Origin: Atrichornis clamosus
Taxonomy: Eukaryota > Chordata > Aves > Passeriformes > Menuridae
Direction of reading: 5' to 3'
Length of the DNA: 64,000 bases
Assembly: GCA_013400975.1 (NCBI GenBank)
Contig: WBMZ01006403.1
Location: 124,001 to 188,000, forward strand
Shown: positions 52,453 through 64,000 of the stretch, in pieces
Layout: each line of letters opens with the position of its first letter
How positions within the stretch are numbered: position 1 is the stretch's first letter
The notes under the pieces: generated by a model
What the model saw: the letters and a program-made list of their open reading frames with translations, nothing else
The model's database searches: none
Told to the model about the DNA's origin: nothing
Position numbers and translations under genes: made by a program

Positions 52453-53383
52453 TGTTGTGGATTTGCAAGATCTGGTTTTTGGTAGCAGGGGGGCCTACAG
52501 GGCTGACTCCTGAGAGAAGCTGCTAGAAGCCCCCACCACCATGTCCTGCAGGGCCAATGTCTGTCTGGCTGCAAAGATGGACATGCCGCAGGCCAATTAG
52601 AAATGGTAACACCTCTGTGATAACAGATTTAAGAAGGAATTCAAAACAATCCTGGTGGCGCAGTTTAAATTCCAAGAAGGGGGGTGGGGTGTGAGTGAGG
52701 AGATGTGAGCTGACAAAACAACGTGGAAGCATCAAGGTCAGGTTGGAAGAAGATACTGCAGGAGCCAGAGCCGAGATTCCTCTGCAGCTGGTGGTGAGAC
52801 CATGGTGAAGCGGGATGTCCCCACTTTGCATCCCATGGAGGAGCACAGGCATGCAGAGACCCTCTTGCAAAATGCTGGAGCAGGGAAATGCTTAAAAGGA
52901 CTGCAGCCTGTGGAGGAGTGACCCACACCGCAGCAGTTTGAGGGTCGCTGGGGGATGGACTGATATAAGACTCTGTGTGAGCTAGAGAGTAGCTCCTGAA
53001 GAGCTTCCAGAGGGGACCCCACCATCCAGCAGGGGAAGACTCCAATCCTTGAATTCTGAAGACCTGACCTAAACTCCCCCCCCAGTTCTCTGTCTCCCTG
53101 CACCGTTTGGGTAGTAGGTAAAGCAGGGAGGGGGGAGTGGGGGGGGGGTGAGGAGAAGGTGTTTTCCAAAAAGCTCATATTACTTCTCTTTTTTTTTCTT
53201 ATCTTTTTTCTGTTAGTTTTAGTATAATAAATTTACTCTTATGTCTCTTAAGATAAAGCCTCTTTTGAATCATTTGATCATGGACTTCAGGGATGCTTTG
53301 AATTTTTTTTTCCTCTCCTCTGTTCAGCTGCGAGGAGTGAGCCTGGGTAGTTCCTGGCCTCTGGCCAGGCTCAAACCAAAACA
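52453..53383 (+). mobile_element. Solo LTR of an endogenous retrovirus, ERVL-like (copy 2)
   Basis: A 931-bp LTR on the plus strand, TGTTGTGG...CAAAACA, flanked by a perfect 5-bp duplication GTAGG (52448-52452 and 53384-53388). It belongs to the same family as the minus-strand LTR at 4485-5500. Shared stretches include the left end (TGGATTTGCAAG), AGAAGCTGCTAGAAGCCCC, CATGTCCTGCAGGGCCAATG, ATGGACATGCCGCAGGCC, TAACACCTCTGTGATAACAG and the GGCCAGGCTCAAACC end. It is about 85 bp shorter through several deletions, some near the right end. A TATA-like word is at 52964-52969 and AATAAA at 53226-53231. A G-rich run lies at 53126-53148. No internal retroviral genes adjoin it, so this is a solo LTR. 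Confidence 0.85.
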
Positions 53384-53388
53384 GTAGG
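53384..53388. repeat. Target-site duplication, right copy (GTAGG)
   Basis: Five bases directly after the LTR ending at 53383, identical to 52448-52452. Confidence 0.8.
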
Positions 53389-56300
53389 GAGTAGGAGGGC
53401 AAGAACCTTCAGAAAGCTCACGGAGGTCCAGAACATGAGGCCAGGTGGCCAGCTTAGCTCTGTGGGCAGAAATTTCTAGAATAAGAAAAATAAGAAATGC
53501 CAGATCTACTTTTGTAGCAAGTAGGTCAGTGCCTGATGAAGCATTTTTGTGGTATTTGGTGTGTAGTGAAGCTCTCCTTGGTGTGGCACAGTTTTACCAC
53601 ACTGATCAGTGCTTAGGTCTGTGTCTTCAGTCACATCTTTAACACTCAGGCTCCAGGGCTTTGGTCACTGTCTTCCACGAAGACAAAAACATGAATGTCC
53701 TTTGTACAGATCAAAATAGCTCAAGTTGAGAATTCAACATTCAAATGGAAGTATGTTTCAAAATATATAGAAAGATATATTTGCACATGTGCAAGTACCC
53801 GGATTGTCCTGATGAAATTATCCATCTCTGTAAGTGCTAAATCTAATCTTAGCCTGGAATACCCCAGAGCTGTCAAGAGAAACAAAGTTTCTTTACTCTC
53901 TATACCTGCCTGTTTTCTCGGTATCCATCCAGCAGGCAGGAAGACCAGAGTTTGATTTTTCCTTCCTATTTCCATCTTCTTTGTTCCTCTGGATTCTGCC
54001 TGTTCATGAAAATAGAAAGGCTCTGTTTTCAACATTCAGTGACGCTGATCACATCCGAGCCTGGCCCTGTGCAGCCAGACCTCGAGGCTCTAGTCCTTAC
54101 AGGTGAAAGCGAGAGCAAGGGAGAGCAAGCTGCCTTGTACTCTCTCTCCATCAGTAATTCTTGCCAGGGCTGCTTCAGCCGCAGTTAGTAACCCCATCAC
54201 ATAATAGCTACACAGCAATTTCTTCTGATCTAATGTACATAAAGCCCCTGAGCACAGTAGTGCTGATTCCTCCTCTTTTCAGAGACAACTATCATTGCCT
54301 ATTTGCCTGCATGATCCCTATATGATTGCTGTTCTTCATTACTCATTTTACAGTTGGATTTCCAAAGAGAAAGCCTGTTAATAAATCTTAATCTAATGAA
54401 TCATTCAAGTCATCCAGTCACTTGGCTGCTGGCTCTTTCTTCAGGCTGACCATTTTTCACGGTAGTATTTTAGATATTAAGATATTTTGGTGTTTGAATT
54501 ATAAAATGTTGCTAAGCAATGGCCATATTTACTCCAGAGGAAAGGGGTACTGCTTTAAAATAGTCCTTAGTTTAAAATGTTCTTGTATTTGAGAAAGAAC
54601 AACAAATAAACAAACCGAAAACCTCTCTTCCTGTCTGGTAACAGAAATTACATTCAATGGTCTATGATTTATTCTTTCAGAAAAGATTTTTTCTATTTCT
54701 TTGCATATGTGTTATTTTTAGTCTAATAACTATAAAAGAATTATTTCCACAGTCTGGAAAGTATTTGCAGATCGAAAACACAACTATAACTGCTTTATCT
54801 TCCTTTCTTCTCCCTCCTATTCTTTTAAGCATACATTGTGGAAAAGAAAATTTCTCTGATGTTGCATTTTATCATATGGAAACCAAGCAACACAATCCAG
54901 CTTCTTAAATACTTAAATATCTAGTACTCAGTTATTTTTCAGATTATTAGAACTGCAGTATATCCTCCCATATTGGTGTCTGCATTTCAAAAGCCTGAAG
55001 CACCTCTGGACATAGCTTCTTTAAGCAGTGGGGTCATTCACTTTTTAGAAGAATCAGACCCAGTGGTACATTGGAATGCATTTTTCCATGCTATTCTGTG
55101 GATGTTTTGTTAATTCCCTCTTGCTGTCTTTAGTCTCTCTCATCCTCTGAGATGCTGTATCCACTCAGTGATCACAGGAACATTTCCTTTTGAGCAATTA
55201 TTTTCAAAGTGATAAGTAAGAAAGTAGTAATACATATAGAGTTACAAACAAATGCAGAAAAAAAAAACCAACTCTAAGAAGCTCTCTACCTTACTAGACT
55301 GGACATGCTGTGGATTTTGTGAAAGCAGGTTGTCTGTTGACGAACTCTGGCATTAGGTCTCATCGCTGTTTCCACTTCTCATTTTTGTCAAACCTGAGAA
55401 CAGCAAGAATGACAGCAAAATAAAACAAAAGACCCATTTGTCATTGTCTCCACTCATAATAGCACATCCTTGCCACCTTTCTAAAGCAGCAGGGGATGAT
55501 GTGGTGCAGGGAGCCACAGAGACAGGAAAGCACATTTGTCAAGCTTGGCAATAGTGGTATACAGGAGGTATATCTGGAGTGTCTCTGGTCTTGTGAAGAT
55601 CCTTGAGGCATTTGCAACCATTTTAAAATGTCATTTTGGAGTTTCTTGAAAAAAACTTAGCTTTCCTGATCAAATGAGGGTGCAGGAAGTAAGGAAAGAG
55701 TGGTACTTGACATTTTTCCACAGAATATCTTCATATGGAAGGAGTTTTATTTTCAAAAAACCCCAATTTTCTTAATCCAAAACACTGTCCAGCTTCAGTG
55801 GTTATCTGATGTGCCACTACCAGACCTAATACTATAGGTGAGCATGAAGTGCAACACGTGCATCAAGGCCACAGGAATTAATATTAGGGGTCAGCTCTAA
55901 AGCTTCAGGTAGCCCAGGACTCAATGGCAGTGTTTCAATAGGGGAGAAACACACTGCCTGTTACAGTGTTGGATCCCAGATATGGGACACAGTGGTATTT
56001 CTTCCATCCAAGGGCAGTTTCCTGCCTAGTTTTTAAACTAGTGTGTAGTTTGGCATGGAGGAGATGATGAGCTTTACTCTTTGCAAAGAACAGATGTAAT
56101 TGCAGCCCACTCTACGATTTCCTTTCCAGCCCCGTTGTGGTCAGGAAGAGATGAGGCCATAAAAGTGTGGAGCAGTTAACGTGCACAATGTCTGCATATC
56201 TCAGAAGCCTCAGAGCGATTATACCTCTCATTGTATCCCCAGGAAATGCACCAGCCTTGCTATTGATTTTATCCAGAAAATACAATGTTAAGGTAAAAAA

Positions 56301-59300
56301 AGAAAAATGGAAAAACAGACTGAAAAATTGATGCTTTCCTGATTAATCTTTTTTTTTCAGAGTAAGTTGAGAATCACATTCTATTCTGTTTCATCAGTAA
56401 AAATCTACTCACCCAGTGATTCTTTATCCAAAAAAATTGAGTTGCTGTGCTTTTTTTATATGACTGAGAAAAGAAGTTGGACCTCTCTGAGCAGAAGATA
56501 TTTCACATTTCCGTGGAGTTGTTAATTCCCTTCGGGATGGGGCAGTTGATTGGCTGAATTAAATTTACAGAGGCAAAGAGAATTTTAAATTGATTGTGAC
56601 CTAGGCCTATAATAGATTTTGATTTCTGTTGTTTCCTTGTCTATTTGCACAATTCCAAAACCATTACAAATACTCAGACAGAGTTCAAAACATTGGCTAC
56701 TTTCAAACCTGTAGTGAAATAAATTCATCTTGTTTCTCCTTTTGAAGGCATTCTTGCATTTTGAATTACTGTTTCTTTTTTATTAATTACAGTATGTTGT
56801 TTATATTTCTTGTCTGAAAGGTTTTCTAAAGTTCTAGCATTTTAACTACAAAAATTAGAATTAAAATTAATGTTTTTCAATAGTTCTGTGGCTTGGTTTC
56901 CTAAGGCTCATATCCTTTTTTTTTTTTCTGTGTGTGCACTTGCAATTGAGATGGACATAAAAAAACCCCAAAATAATTTTTGAAGCTACTAGCCAGGCTT
57001 ATTCACATTTGATATAGTAGTGAGATCCAAAAACTGTTCATGAGTTTATGGAAAGCTCTGTCTAAGGAAAGTGGAAGCTACATATGCGAGAAGTCTCTGC
57101 TATTACCCTAAACATTGGTGCACTCACAACACCAACAACCACCAGGAAATCCCAATGATCTCCGTAATTTTTTGTATTTATAGAGATTTTAATTTCTCTC
57201 TTAGGCTTTCTTACAAAATGTGCCTGCTTGTAGATATTTCCAGTATAAAATTCTTGCGTCCAAAATGTCAGATTGTGCCAGTTATCCTCACAGCTCAATG
57301 CAATCCATTTTTAAAATTACTCATGAGACTTTACGGCAGTACTATGAGTAGGTTAAAATGAAGTTAGAAAGCCCTGCTCCACTGAACTCTATGGCAAAAT
57401 TCCCTTTTGCATTAATCTTGCCATAATTTAGTCCCCAGAGAGTGAAGGGTAGAATTTCAGTGAACATTTGCAGGAAGATTAGCCTGTAATCGCCTCTGAG
57501 GGAATGGGACTGATGGCTGTTACAGGGCATGTTTTAAAATTAAGCTACCTGTGCTAAGGAGAAGGTAAGGCATATGACCACCCCAGTGTAAAGCAAATAA
57601 GCCAGATTTTGCTCCTAGTTTTAGTAAGAAGTCAGAACGAATTTGGAGGAACTGCTCTGCAGTATAAATGGGACCAGCCACTGGATCACACTGAACACTC
57701 TTACAACAATGTCGCACTTAATGAACATGATGATTGCGCTGGGTTGGGCAACACAGAAAAGCCTCTTTCTGGTGGAGCAAAAGAGAACACGTAAAAATGA
57801 GAAAGAGTCAGTAACTGCACTTTAATTAAAACTGTAATGTATTTTCAGCAGCTGATGGCAAATCCTTTTGTGAGTTATGTACAAAAAAGTGTCAGCACCT
57901 TTTTGGGTAGCATGGTAATGTGGAGACGTAATGAAATGTATTAAGAATGTGATTAATTAATTGCTTTTGAACAGGATGAGCTACTCATGGAAAATGAAAT
58001 CCTCCTTTCAGGCAGCAGGGACAAATAGTCACTAGTGAGTTGCACTGTACTCAGCAGGCCAAAACATGTATTAACATTAGCAGAAGTCAAGAGAAAACAT
58101 TGTGGATGTCTTTAGCCCCATTAGAAAGAGAAAGGGTAAAGGCCAGAATGAGAAATTTAGACATGTCATAGAAAGAGAGATGCACAATTTTAATAGCCCC
58201 AGTAGCAGAGAATACATATGGCCATGCGGCAACATCATGAATAAATTAAGCTGTATATCTTTTAAATCTCTGATTTACATGTGTGTATATAATATACAGA
58301 CATGGTGGGCATCTCATTAGGAACTTGCAACCAAAGGGACCCTCTACAATCCTGTCCAACATCTTGCTGCTATATGCAAATAACAAAACTAAATAATTTC
58401 TTTCACAATCTGCTCAAATGCTATCTTAAAATTGCATTCTTATTCTCTTGTTCTCCATACACATGGAAAAGCTACTCCAAGGCAGCTGGATCCAGACAGG
58501 ATTGTTCCAATATTCAGAAAGTTTCCAGCCTAAATGTATTCATGGGCCTTTGGTGTCCATTTGTTGAACAACAGACAAGATTAAATTATTCCTGTCCACT
58601 TGATTTTTCCTACAAGGCAATTAGTTCTTCTCTCATCCTTAATTTTGGTAACAAAGTAACCCAAATATCCCAATTTAGGCTTTATACATGCCTTTATCCA
58701 CTTCTGTCCTTACAACCTCCATCGTTCTTCTGTTTCTTGTACTGCTCATCTTTCTAAGGCTTTTATCTCTGTCCACCCCATTGTGATTAGAGACAGGAAA
58801 TATTTTCATACCTGAAGCTGTGGAGTTCCTGGGCTACTCAGAAACTTTTTAAGTTACTGCCAAATCACATCTTCAAGTGACAGCTGGACAAACCACTAAG
58901 CAACTGAAAAACAAAAACATTCACTTATCTCAAGGAGTAACTGCTGTTCCTTTCTAAGAAAAACATCCTATGCCTACTCTTCTGTTCAGTGTTACCAGGG
59001 ATTCAGTGAGCTACTGTGTCCTTGAGCATTTGGTATGAATTGCATCACAGAAAATGTCTTTCAGAAATGTTTTGGAAAGCCTTGGTAAACAGGCTTTACA
59101 CTTTTGCAAGTTTTATAGATGGTTCTTTAAAGAATTATTGATGTGATTTTGTGCTTTGCTAATCAGGATAGATTAACAGATCCACAGAATGGATGATACA
59201 AAATAATTTAAAATTATCAATTTCTATAATTAGAAAGAATCTGATCTTTGACTGTATTAAAAATCTACATTAAAAAGTTACAAAGTCCAACCAAAACCAA

Positions 59301-62300
59301 TAAAATCATTTGCACAAGATGTTCCGACATTAAAACTTAAAATTCAAATAGTTTGTCAGTTATTTCTCTGCCAAAATATGTCTATTTTTTTATTGATTCT
59401 CTCTCTGTTTTGCTTCTTTGTTTCTGATTTTGCTTTTGGTCTTGGTTTCAGTTATGGTTTTGTTTATAAAACCGATGCAGAAAAATATAGAAGAAAAGAT
59501 AATTTAAAAAATTAAATTTAATTTCTCAAACACCCTAGCTTAGATATGCTGTGCCTTATATGATGTTTAATATTGATTGATAGTTAAAGGTGAAGTTATT
59601 AACTTTGAATATTAAGCCTATTATTGCAGTATACAAATTTAAGAAAGTAGATAAAACCAGAACATGGTATACATATACAAATTTTTTTGTCTAACCATGT
59701 TCTTGTATTAACAAGAGCATATTTCCTTATTGTTTGAAGCTCTACTTACTTACATAATTTAATTTGAAAAGTGAATGCTCTCACTAGTATTTGTTCAGGT
59801 ATATATTGCTAGAGAAATATGGTGAGTGGTGCCTGTGGAAATATTAAATTCAGGCACTTTAAATCTGTTGGATACATTCTGAAGAAATTATTCACAAAAC
59901 TCAGGGGAGTGACTATTACAGTAGTAGGTAAAGAAATCACTTGAAAACAGTTTAGTTAAAAATTAGCTACTTAAAAATATAAACTCCTCCTTCTATCTCT
60001 TCATCTCCACTGATGCCAGGTTACAGATGATTTCACTTGAAGTGTTTTGAATCACAGAGGATAAGACTGAGCCCTTAACACTGATTAGGGATCTTCCATT
60101 AGACCTTTTCTCAGGATTTTTCTAAAGGCAAAAGACAAGAGGAATGCATTAATGATAACTGTGTGTCTTAACTACCATATAATTCTGTTGTAGCAATTTA
60201 ATACATATTGCTTCTATCTCCAGTTGGAAAATGTGCTGCCTGGGGCCCATGGTTCATCCTAAACAGTACCAGGCTAGCTTGCTGCCATTTCCCAAGGTAC
60301 TCTGAATGACTATTGTGCTTCATTAGCACTCAGAGCCCATCACCTTCTCTTATTAGCTGAGCCAGCCTATGACTCTGTTGGCTGAGCAGTTTTAACTCCA
60401 TCTGGTAAAATAGAGTTGACAACCCCTTTTTGAGTCGCTTGCTGTGTATACTGAGGACTGAATTCTGCTTTGTTTGTCTTCACTGGGTGAAGAGGTATAC
60501 AAGAGGACAGACTTTTGCCCTAAAATCAAAGTCTTTTGGGGGAAAAGCAGTTGCTTTGTTTAGCCCCGTAGAGTAGGGTGGCAAGGAGCTGCTCCACAGT
60601 CCATCTGCTCCTGTGACTCCTCAGCAGACCATCTCATTTGCAACCAAGGAGAGTATAAACCCTGGCACTGCTGTGAGGTTGAGATTAAATATTGAGTAAA
60701 CACAGTTTCAGGTTGCTGGCTTCAAGGAATCTGCACAGGTGTAAATGACAACAGGACTTGTTCTTCACAGCTCAGGAGGAGTCTTGTAAAGAGGCACTGT
60801 CAACAGGATTTTGGCTTAAGTATTGGCAGAGTTGTCAAGATAATGTTCATCATCTGTTCTTCTCCTGTCACCACTCGGCAGCAGAGTTACTTCAAGTGCT
60901 TTGTAACCTCCACTGCTGCTCTGCGATCACTATTTACATCGGAAGTAAACTGCACTTTTTGAGCCTCCCTGGGTTTCAGCTGGGTGTCACTAAGAACCAA
61001 ACATGGCTGGTAGTGAGAATGGCCAGTACAAACTCCTCAAGTCCACTGTGCCCCTATGCAGAATCCCTGACTCTGCTTCAAAGGCGGCGAGACAGCTGGA
61101 AGAGGTGGATGCAAGGTCTCTCATTCAAGAGACTCTTTTTTCCTTTGCATTGCCACATCAAATGCTCTTGTGCCCACTTCAGGTGAAGTCAGAGGCAGGA
61201 GGAAAAGTCATGGTTATTGCTATGATTTGATATAAGGATAAATCTGCCTTTCTTGTTTATATTGTAAACCTACATTAAATTAGTGTTTTACTCCACTAAC
61301 TGTGGAAATAGTATCAAAAAAATTACTATGACATAACAATGCATTTGGTAGGGAAAGGGAACAGAAATTCATACCAGTTCACCTGGATTTTTTACTTGAG
61401 CTTCCCAGAGAGATGTGGGAAGAAAGCAGAAGTGTTTTATGAGTTCCTGAAATAGGAATTTTCACAACACAGAAATATCTCCATAAAACATGACACCTGA
61501 AAATCCTGAACTTATAAAATTCATACATCTTCCTCAGTGCCACCTGGACTTGGAAGATAAACAAAAAGGCAGTGGAAAACTATGTGATAAATATTAAAAT
61601 TATGTAGTTTAGCAAATGAACCAGGGGTTGTGGATTAAGCTACACTGATACTGTGCCCTTTTTCAGATTATCTTCTTCTATACATTCTGTACCTCCCCAA
61701 GTATTGGACACTTGCAATTTATACTGAATATGAAATTATTTCGGGGCCCAAGTACAGGCTGAAGCAAAACTATTAATATGTTTAAACAAACCAGTGGAGG
61801 ACTGGATTTGGTGTTTGGATGCACCTAAATAGTGTGGTAATAAACATCATTAAAATAATATTACTGTCCTTTCCTTGAAAAAAAAAATCTGACATTTCTT
61901 TAATAAGATTTTTATCAGGCAGTATTAGTCCTTGTCGTGGCTTAGCTGCTCAAACCTTTATGAAAAACATAGGTTCTTGAATACTTGCCTGAAGCCTAAA
62001 TAAAAGTTTGCAACACTGCCCAGGGCCAAGGGAACTGAATAGTGGGAGTGAATTATTTAGTTTGATCCTTTTATTTTTTCATGAGTTTCATATTTTGAGC
62101 TGTTTAGCACCTTCTGGTTTTAGGGAACAGTGCTATGTTTTGTGTAGAGTGCAGGAGATACTGATTTAAAATAAGTGGCACATCCAATGTAATATGTTGA
62201 GCTGGAATTTTGTCCCTTCCTAAACCTGTGCACCAAAAGCACTGGAAAATGGGCACTTAAAGCAGGTATCTGAGCATCACTAGTTTTAAATAGGAGTTAA

Positions 62301-62345
62301 TATGCTGTTGCTCAGTTAACTGTATGTATGCAATAAAGTCTTGTC
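53389..62345. other. Unique AT-rich DNA, longest stretch without a recognised transposon
   Basis: About 9 kb with no CR1 or LTR recognised. It includes segments that look like conserved non-coding DNA, best at 57840-58090 and 60200-60420, and the possible exon at 61003-61182. The plus-strand 151-codon frame at 58302-58757 is Ser/Cys/Leu-rich and resembles no known protein. A T run lies at 56919-56928. The absence of young insertions over 9 kb could reflect constraint or chance. Confidence 0.5.
61003..61182 (+). other. Candidate first coding exon, 60 codons
   Basis: Starts at ATG 61003 in a fair initiation context (AACATGG) and reads MAGSENGQYKLLKST..., then ...ARQLEEVDARSLIQET... and ...PHQMLLCPLQ. 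It ends exactly in phase at CAG|GTGAAG (donor GT at 61183), giving 180 bases with no stop. Composition is balanced, charged and helix-like, and the surrounding 500 bp are GC-richer than the region. I do not recognise the protein, see no second exon, and cannot rule out chance. A second frame in the same segment (60758-61186) is open but starts at TTG. No function is proposed. Confidence 0.2.
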
Positions 62346-62503
62346 CTTCCTAGCGTGTATACAAATGCGAGGGAAAGAGTGAAAACATATTGGATTATAA
62401 ATCCACCTCCACATTTACTCTTCTAAAGACATTTTCTTCCCATCATGTATACAAATGTGAGGGAAATAGTGAAAATATGTTGGATTATAAATCCACCTCC
62501 ACA
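62346..62503 (+). repeat. Two-copy direct repeat, period 90 bp
   Basis: 68-bp copies at 62346-62413 and 62436-62503 differ at 7 positions, about 90 percent identity, mostly transitions. Weak similarity also links the 22-bp spacer with the sequence before the first copy, so the original event was probably a 90-bp tandem duplication. The shared core includes GTATACAAATG and TTGGATTATAAATCCACC. It is not part of a recognised transposon. Confidence 0.93.
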
Positions 62504-62976
62504 GTTTCTCAGATGAGCTGCACTAGAAAATAAGGCATCTTTACTTTTTCCATATTAAAAAAAAGAAAGGTAAATCGAATCAAAAAATTATTGGGGGGAG
62601 GGTGTTTAAAACTGTAAATTAACCTCAGTTAAAAGATGATAAGTTCATTCTAACAGTTCATCTAGTTTCTTAATGTCAACAACATATATTTCAGACACAA
62701 ACGTATGTCAGTGGCTCTCTGTTTAGGTGTAACAAAGTCTAAAATACAGACACTAGGTCCCTGTGGGCCAGTCTGGACTGCCGGAGCTGATCAGTAGGAT
62801 TCCCAATGAATTTAGCAGACACAGCAGTGCTGCCCTGAAAGGTAATCCAAGAAGTTTGTGCTGAGCAGACAGCCATCTGGTATCAGTCCTTTGCTTGCAA
62901 GCACGAGAGGGTATGAAATCACCACCATGTCCTAGTTTGTGAATAAACAGACACAGCACTGGCCCCAGCTTGAGAC
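62504..62976. other. Unique DNA between duplication and CR1
   Basis: AT-rich with a short G run (GGGGGGAGGG, 62591-62600). The minus-strand 123-codon frame at 62753-63124 runs into the CR1 and is not a gene. Confidence 0.6.
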
Positions 62977-63379
62977 CCCCTCTTATGGAGACAGGCTGAG
63001 AGAGCTGGGGTTGTTCAGCCTGGAGAAGAGAAGGCTCTGGCATGACCTTACTGCAGCCTCCTAAAGGGGTTGTACAAGAGATGTGGAGGAGGACTTTAGA
63101 CAAGGGCATGTAGTGACAGGACAAGGGGGAATGGCTTTAAGCTGAAGAAAGGTAAATTTACGTGAAATATTAGGGAGAAATTCTTACTATGAGTGTGGTG
63201 AGACACTGGAACAGGTTGCCCAGAGAAGTTGTGGATGCCCTGTCTCTGGAGGTATCCAGATGGGGCTCAGAGTACCCTGGTCTAGCGGAAGGTGTCGCTG
63301 CCAGTGGCAGGGGGATTGGAGAAAGATGATCTTTAAGGTCCCTTCCAACTCAAACCATTCTATGATGATTCTGTGATTT
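62977..63379 (+). mobile_element. CR1 LINE, 5'-truncated, plus strand
   Basis: About 400 bp of CR1 3' end. Landmarks in order are GGAGACAGGCTGAGAGAGCT, GGGTTGTTCAGCCTGGAGAA, GACAAGGGGGAATGGC, TGGAACAGGTTGCCCAGAGA, and finally GGTCCCTTCCAACTCAAACC with TTCTATGATGATTCTGTGAT at the terminus. It corresponds to the last ORF2 codons and 3' UTR, and parallels the right half of the copy at 23916-24708. It is broken and inactive. Confidence 0.92.
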
Positions 63380-64000
63380 AGACAGGGGGCTACCTGATCT
63401 CCAGAATACATCAAATCTTGGCTTGAATTTAGGGCAGAGTATGATGGACTCTACATGAATAGCTACATGTAGATGTCTAGAAAAGTCGCATGCCATTTTA
63501 CAGGCATTAAGATTTATGCAACATTAGCAGGTCAGCTTCCTGCGCTACTCTTTTGGACATAACAAAACTTATCACATTGGGATTTTATCAGTCAGCTTTT
63601 TCCAAAATTTTTGCTCCAAATTCTTTTGAAACAGAAAAATAACAAGAGCTGTCTTGACTCTGTCCTAAGCTTTTCTCTTCCAGAAATGAAAACATTTGGT
63701 TAAATAAAACCAACACAATCAGATTTTGATAAAAGTACCTCCAAACTGCATGTTAGCACTTTAATGATGGTAGAAGTTCCCTCACATCATGCTTATATTT
63801 GCAATATTTTCAACAGCACTTGCAAGACCACATCCTACTGTTATGTTTGTATCATTGACAGGACATGAGCGTCCTTCTGATGTGATTGAGATATGATTTG
63901 TACCAGATGTGATTTCATATGAAGTGTTTGTACAAAATCACATCTGTCAGTATATTTTATAGCTACAAAATCTCTAACTATCTGTGCCGACAAAAAACAC
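63380..64000. other. Unique AT-rich DNA at window end
   Basis: No recognised element. The words ACCAGATGTGATTTCATATG and ACAAAATCACATCTG near 63902-63948 form a loose inverted pair (CAGATGTGATTT / AAATCACATCTG) about 20 bases apart. Confidence 0.6.

Noticed and set aside
52523..53178. Minus-strand frames of 115-146 codons
   Set aside because: Antisense frames within the second solo LTR; mirror the chance frames of the first LTR.
58302..58757. 151-codon plus-strand frame
   Set aside because: Rich in Ser, Cys and Leu with no motif and no flanking exon signals; treated as chance.
1..64000. tRNA, rRNA, spliceosomal RNA genes and CRISPR arrays
   Set aside because: Read for conserved boxes and regularly spaced repeats; none was recognised.

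Overview
The window reads as a piece of avian nuclear genome, probably passerine or a close relative. The evidence is a set of truncated chicken-repeat-1 (CR1) LINE copies whose 3' ends carry the bird-type terminal motif (ATTCTATG-like), solo retroviral LTRs, simple repeats, and otherwise AT-rich single-copy DNA with no long open frames. The passerine placement is inference; the CR1 and LTR calls rest on sequence I can see. I recognise no complete protein-coding gene, rRNA, tRNA, CRISPR array or bacterial-style operon. The best explanation is intergenic or deep intronic DNA (a gene desert).

Layout. 1-4479 is AT-rich with no recognised element. 4485-5500 is a solo LTR on the minus strand with a 5-bp target-site duplication (TSD). 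5506-23787 is mainly unique AT-rich DNA with poly(T) tracts, small GC-richer patches and one very old CR1-type 3' end (18891-18955). 23788-24708 holds two CR1 copies head to head. 29692-30536 is an 0.85 kb CR1 copy on the minus strand. 37207-37393 has the look of an isolated spliced exon. 39235-39788 is a CpG-rich LTR-like block. 41543-42064 is a long polypyrimidine microsatellite interrupted by a 313-base assembly gap. 43652-43762 and 47279-47335 are short CR1 3' ends. 47670-47697 is a perfect 28-bp palindrome. 52453-53383 is a second solo LTR of the same family as the first, in opposite orientation and with its own 5-bp TSD. 61003-61182 is a possible first coding exon. 62346-62503 is a diverged 90-bp-period duplication, and 62977-63379 is another CR1 3' end.

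How the parts work together: no pathway or operon is visible. The window is dominated by dead retroelements. The two related LTRs form a 48-kb inverted pair. The only hints of function are two candidate exons with plausible splice sites and some segments that look like conserved non-coding DNA. All of these need alignment or RNA evidence that I could not obtain. I did not find a convincing new biological system.
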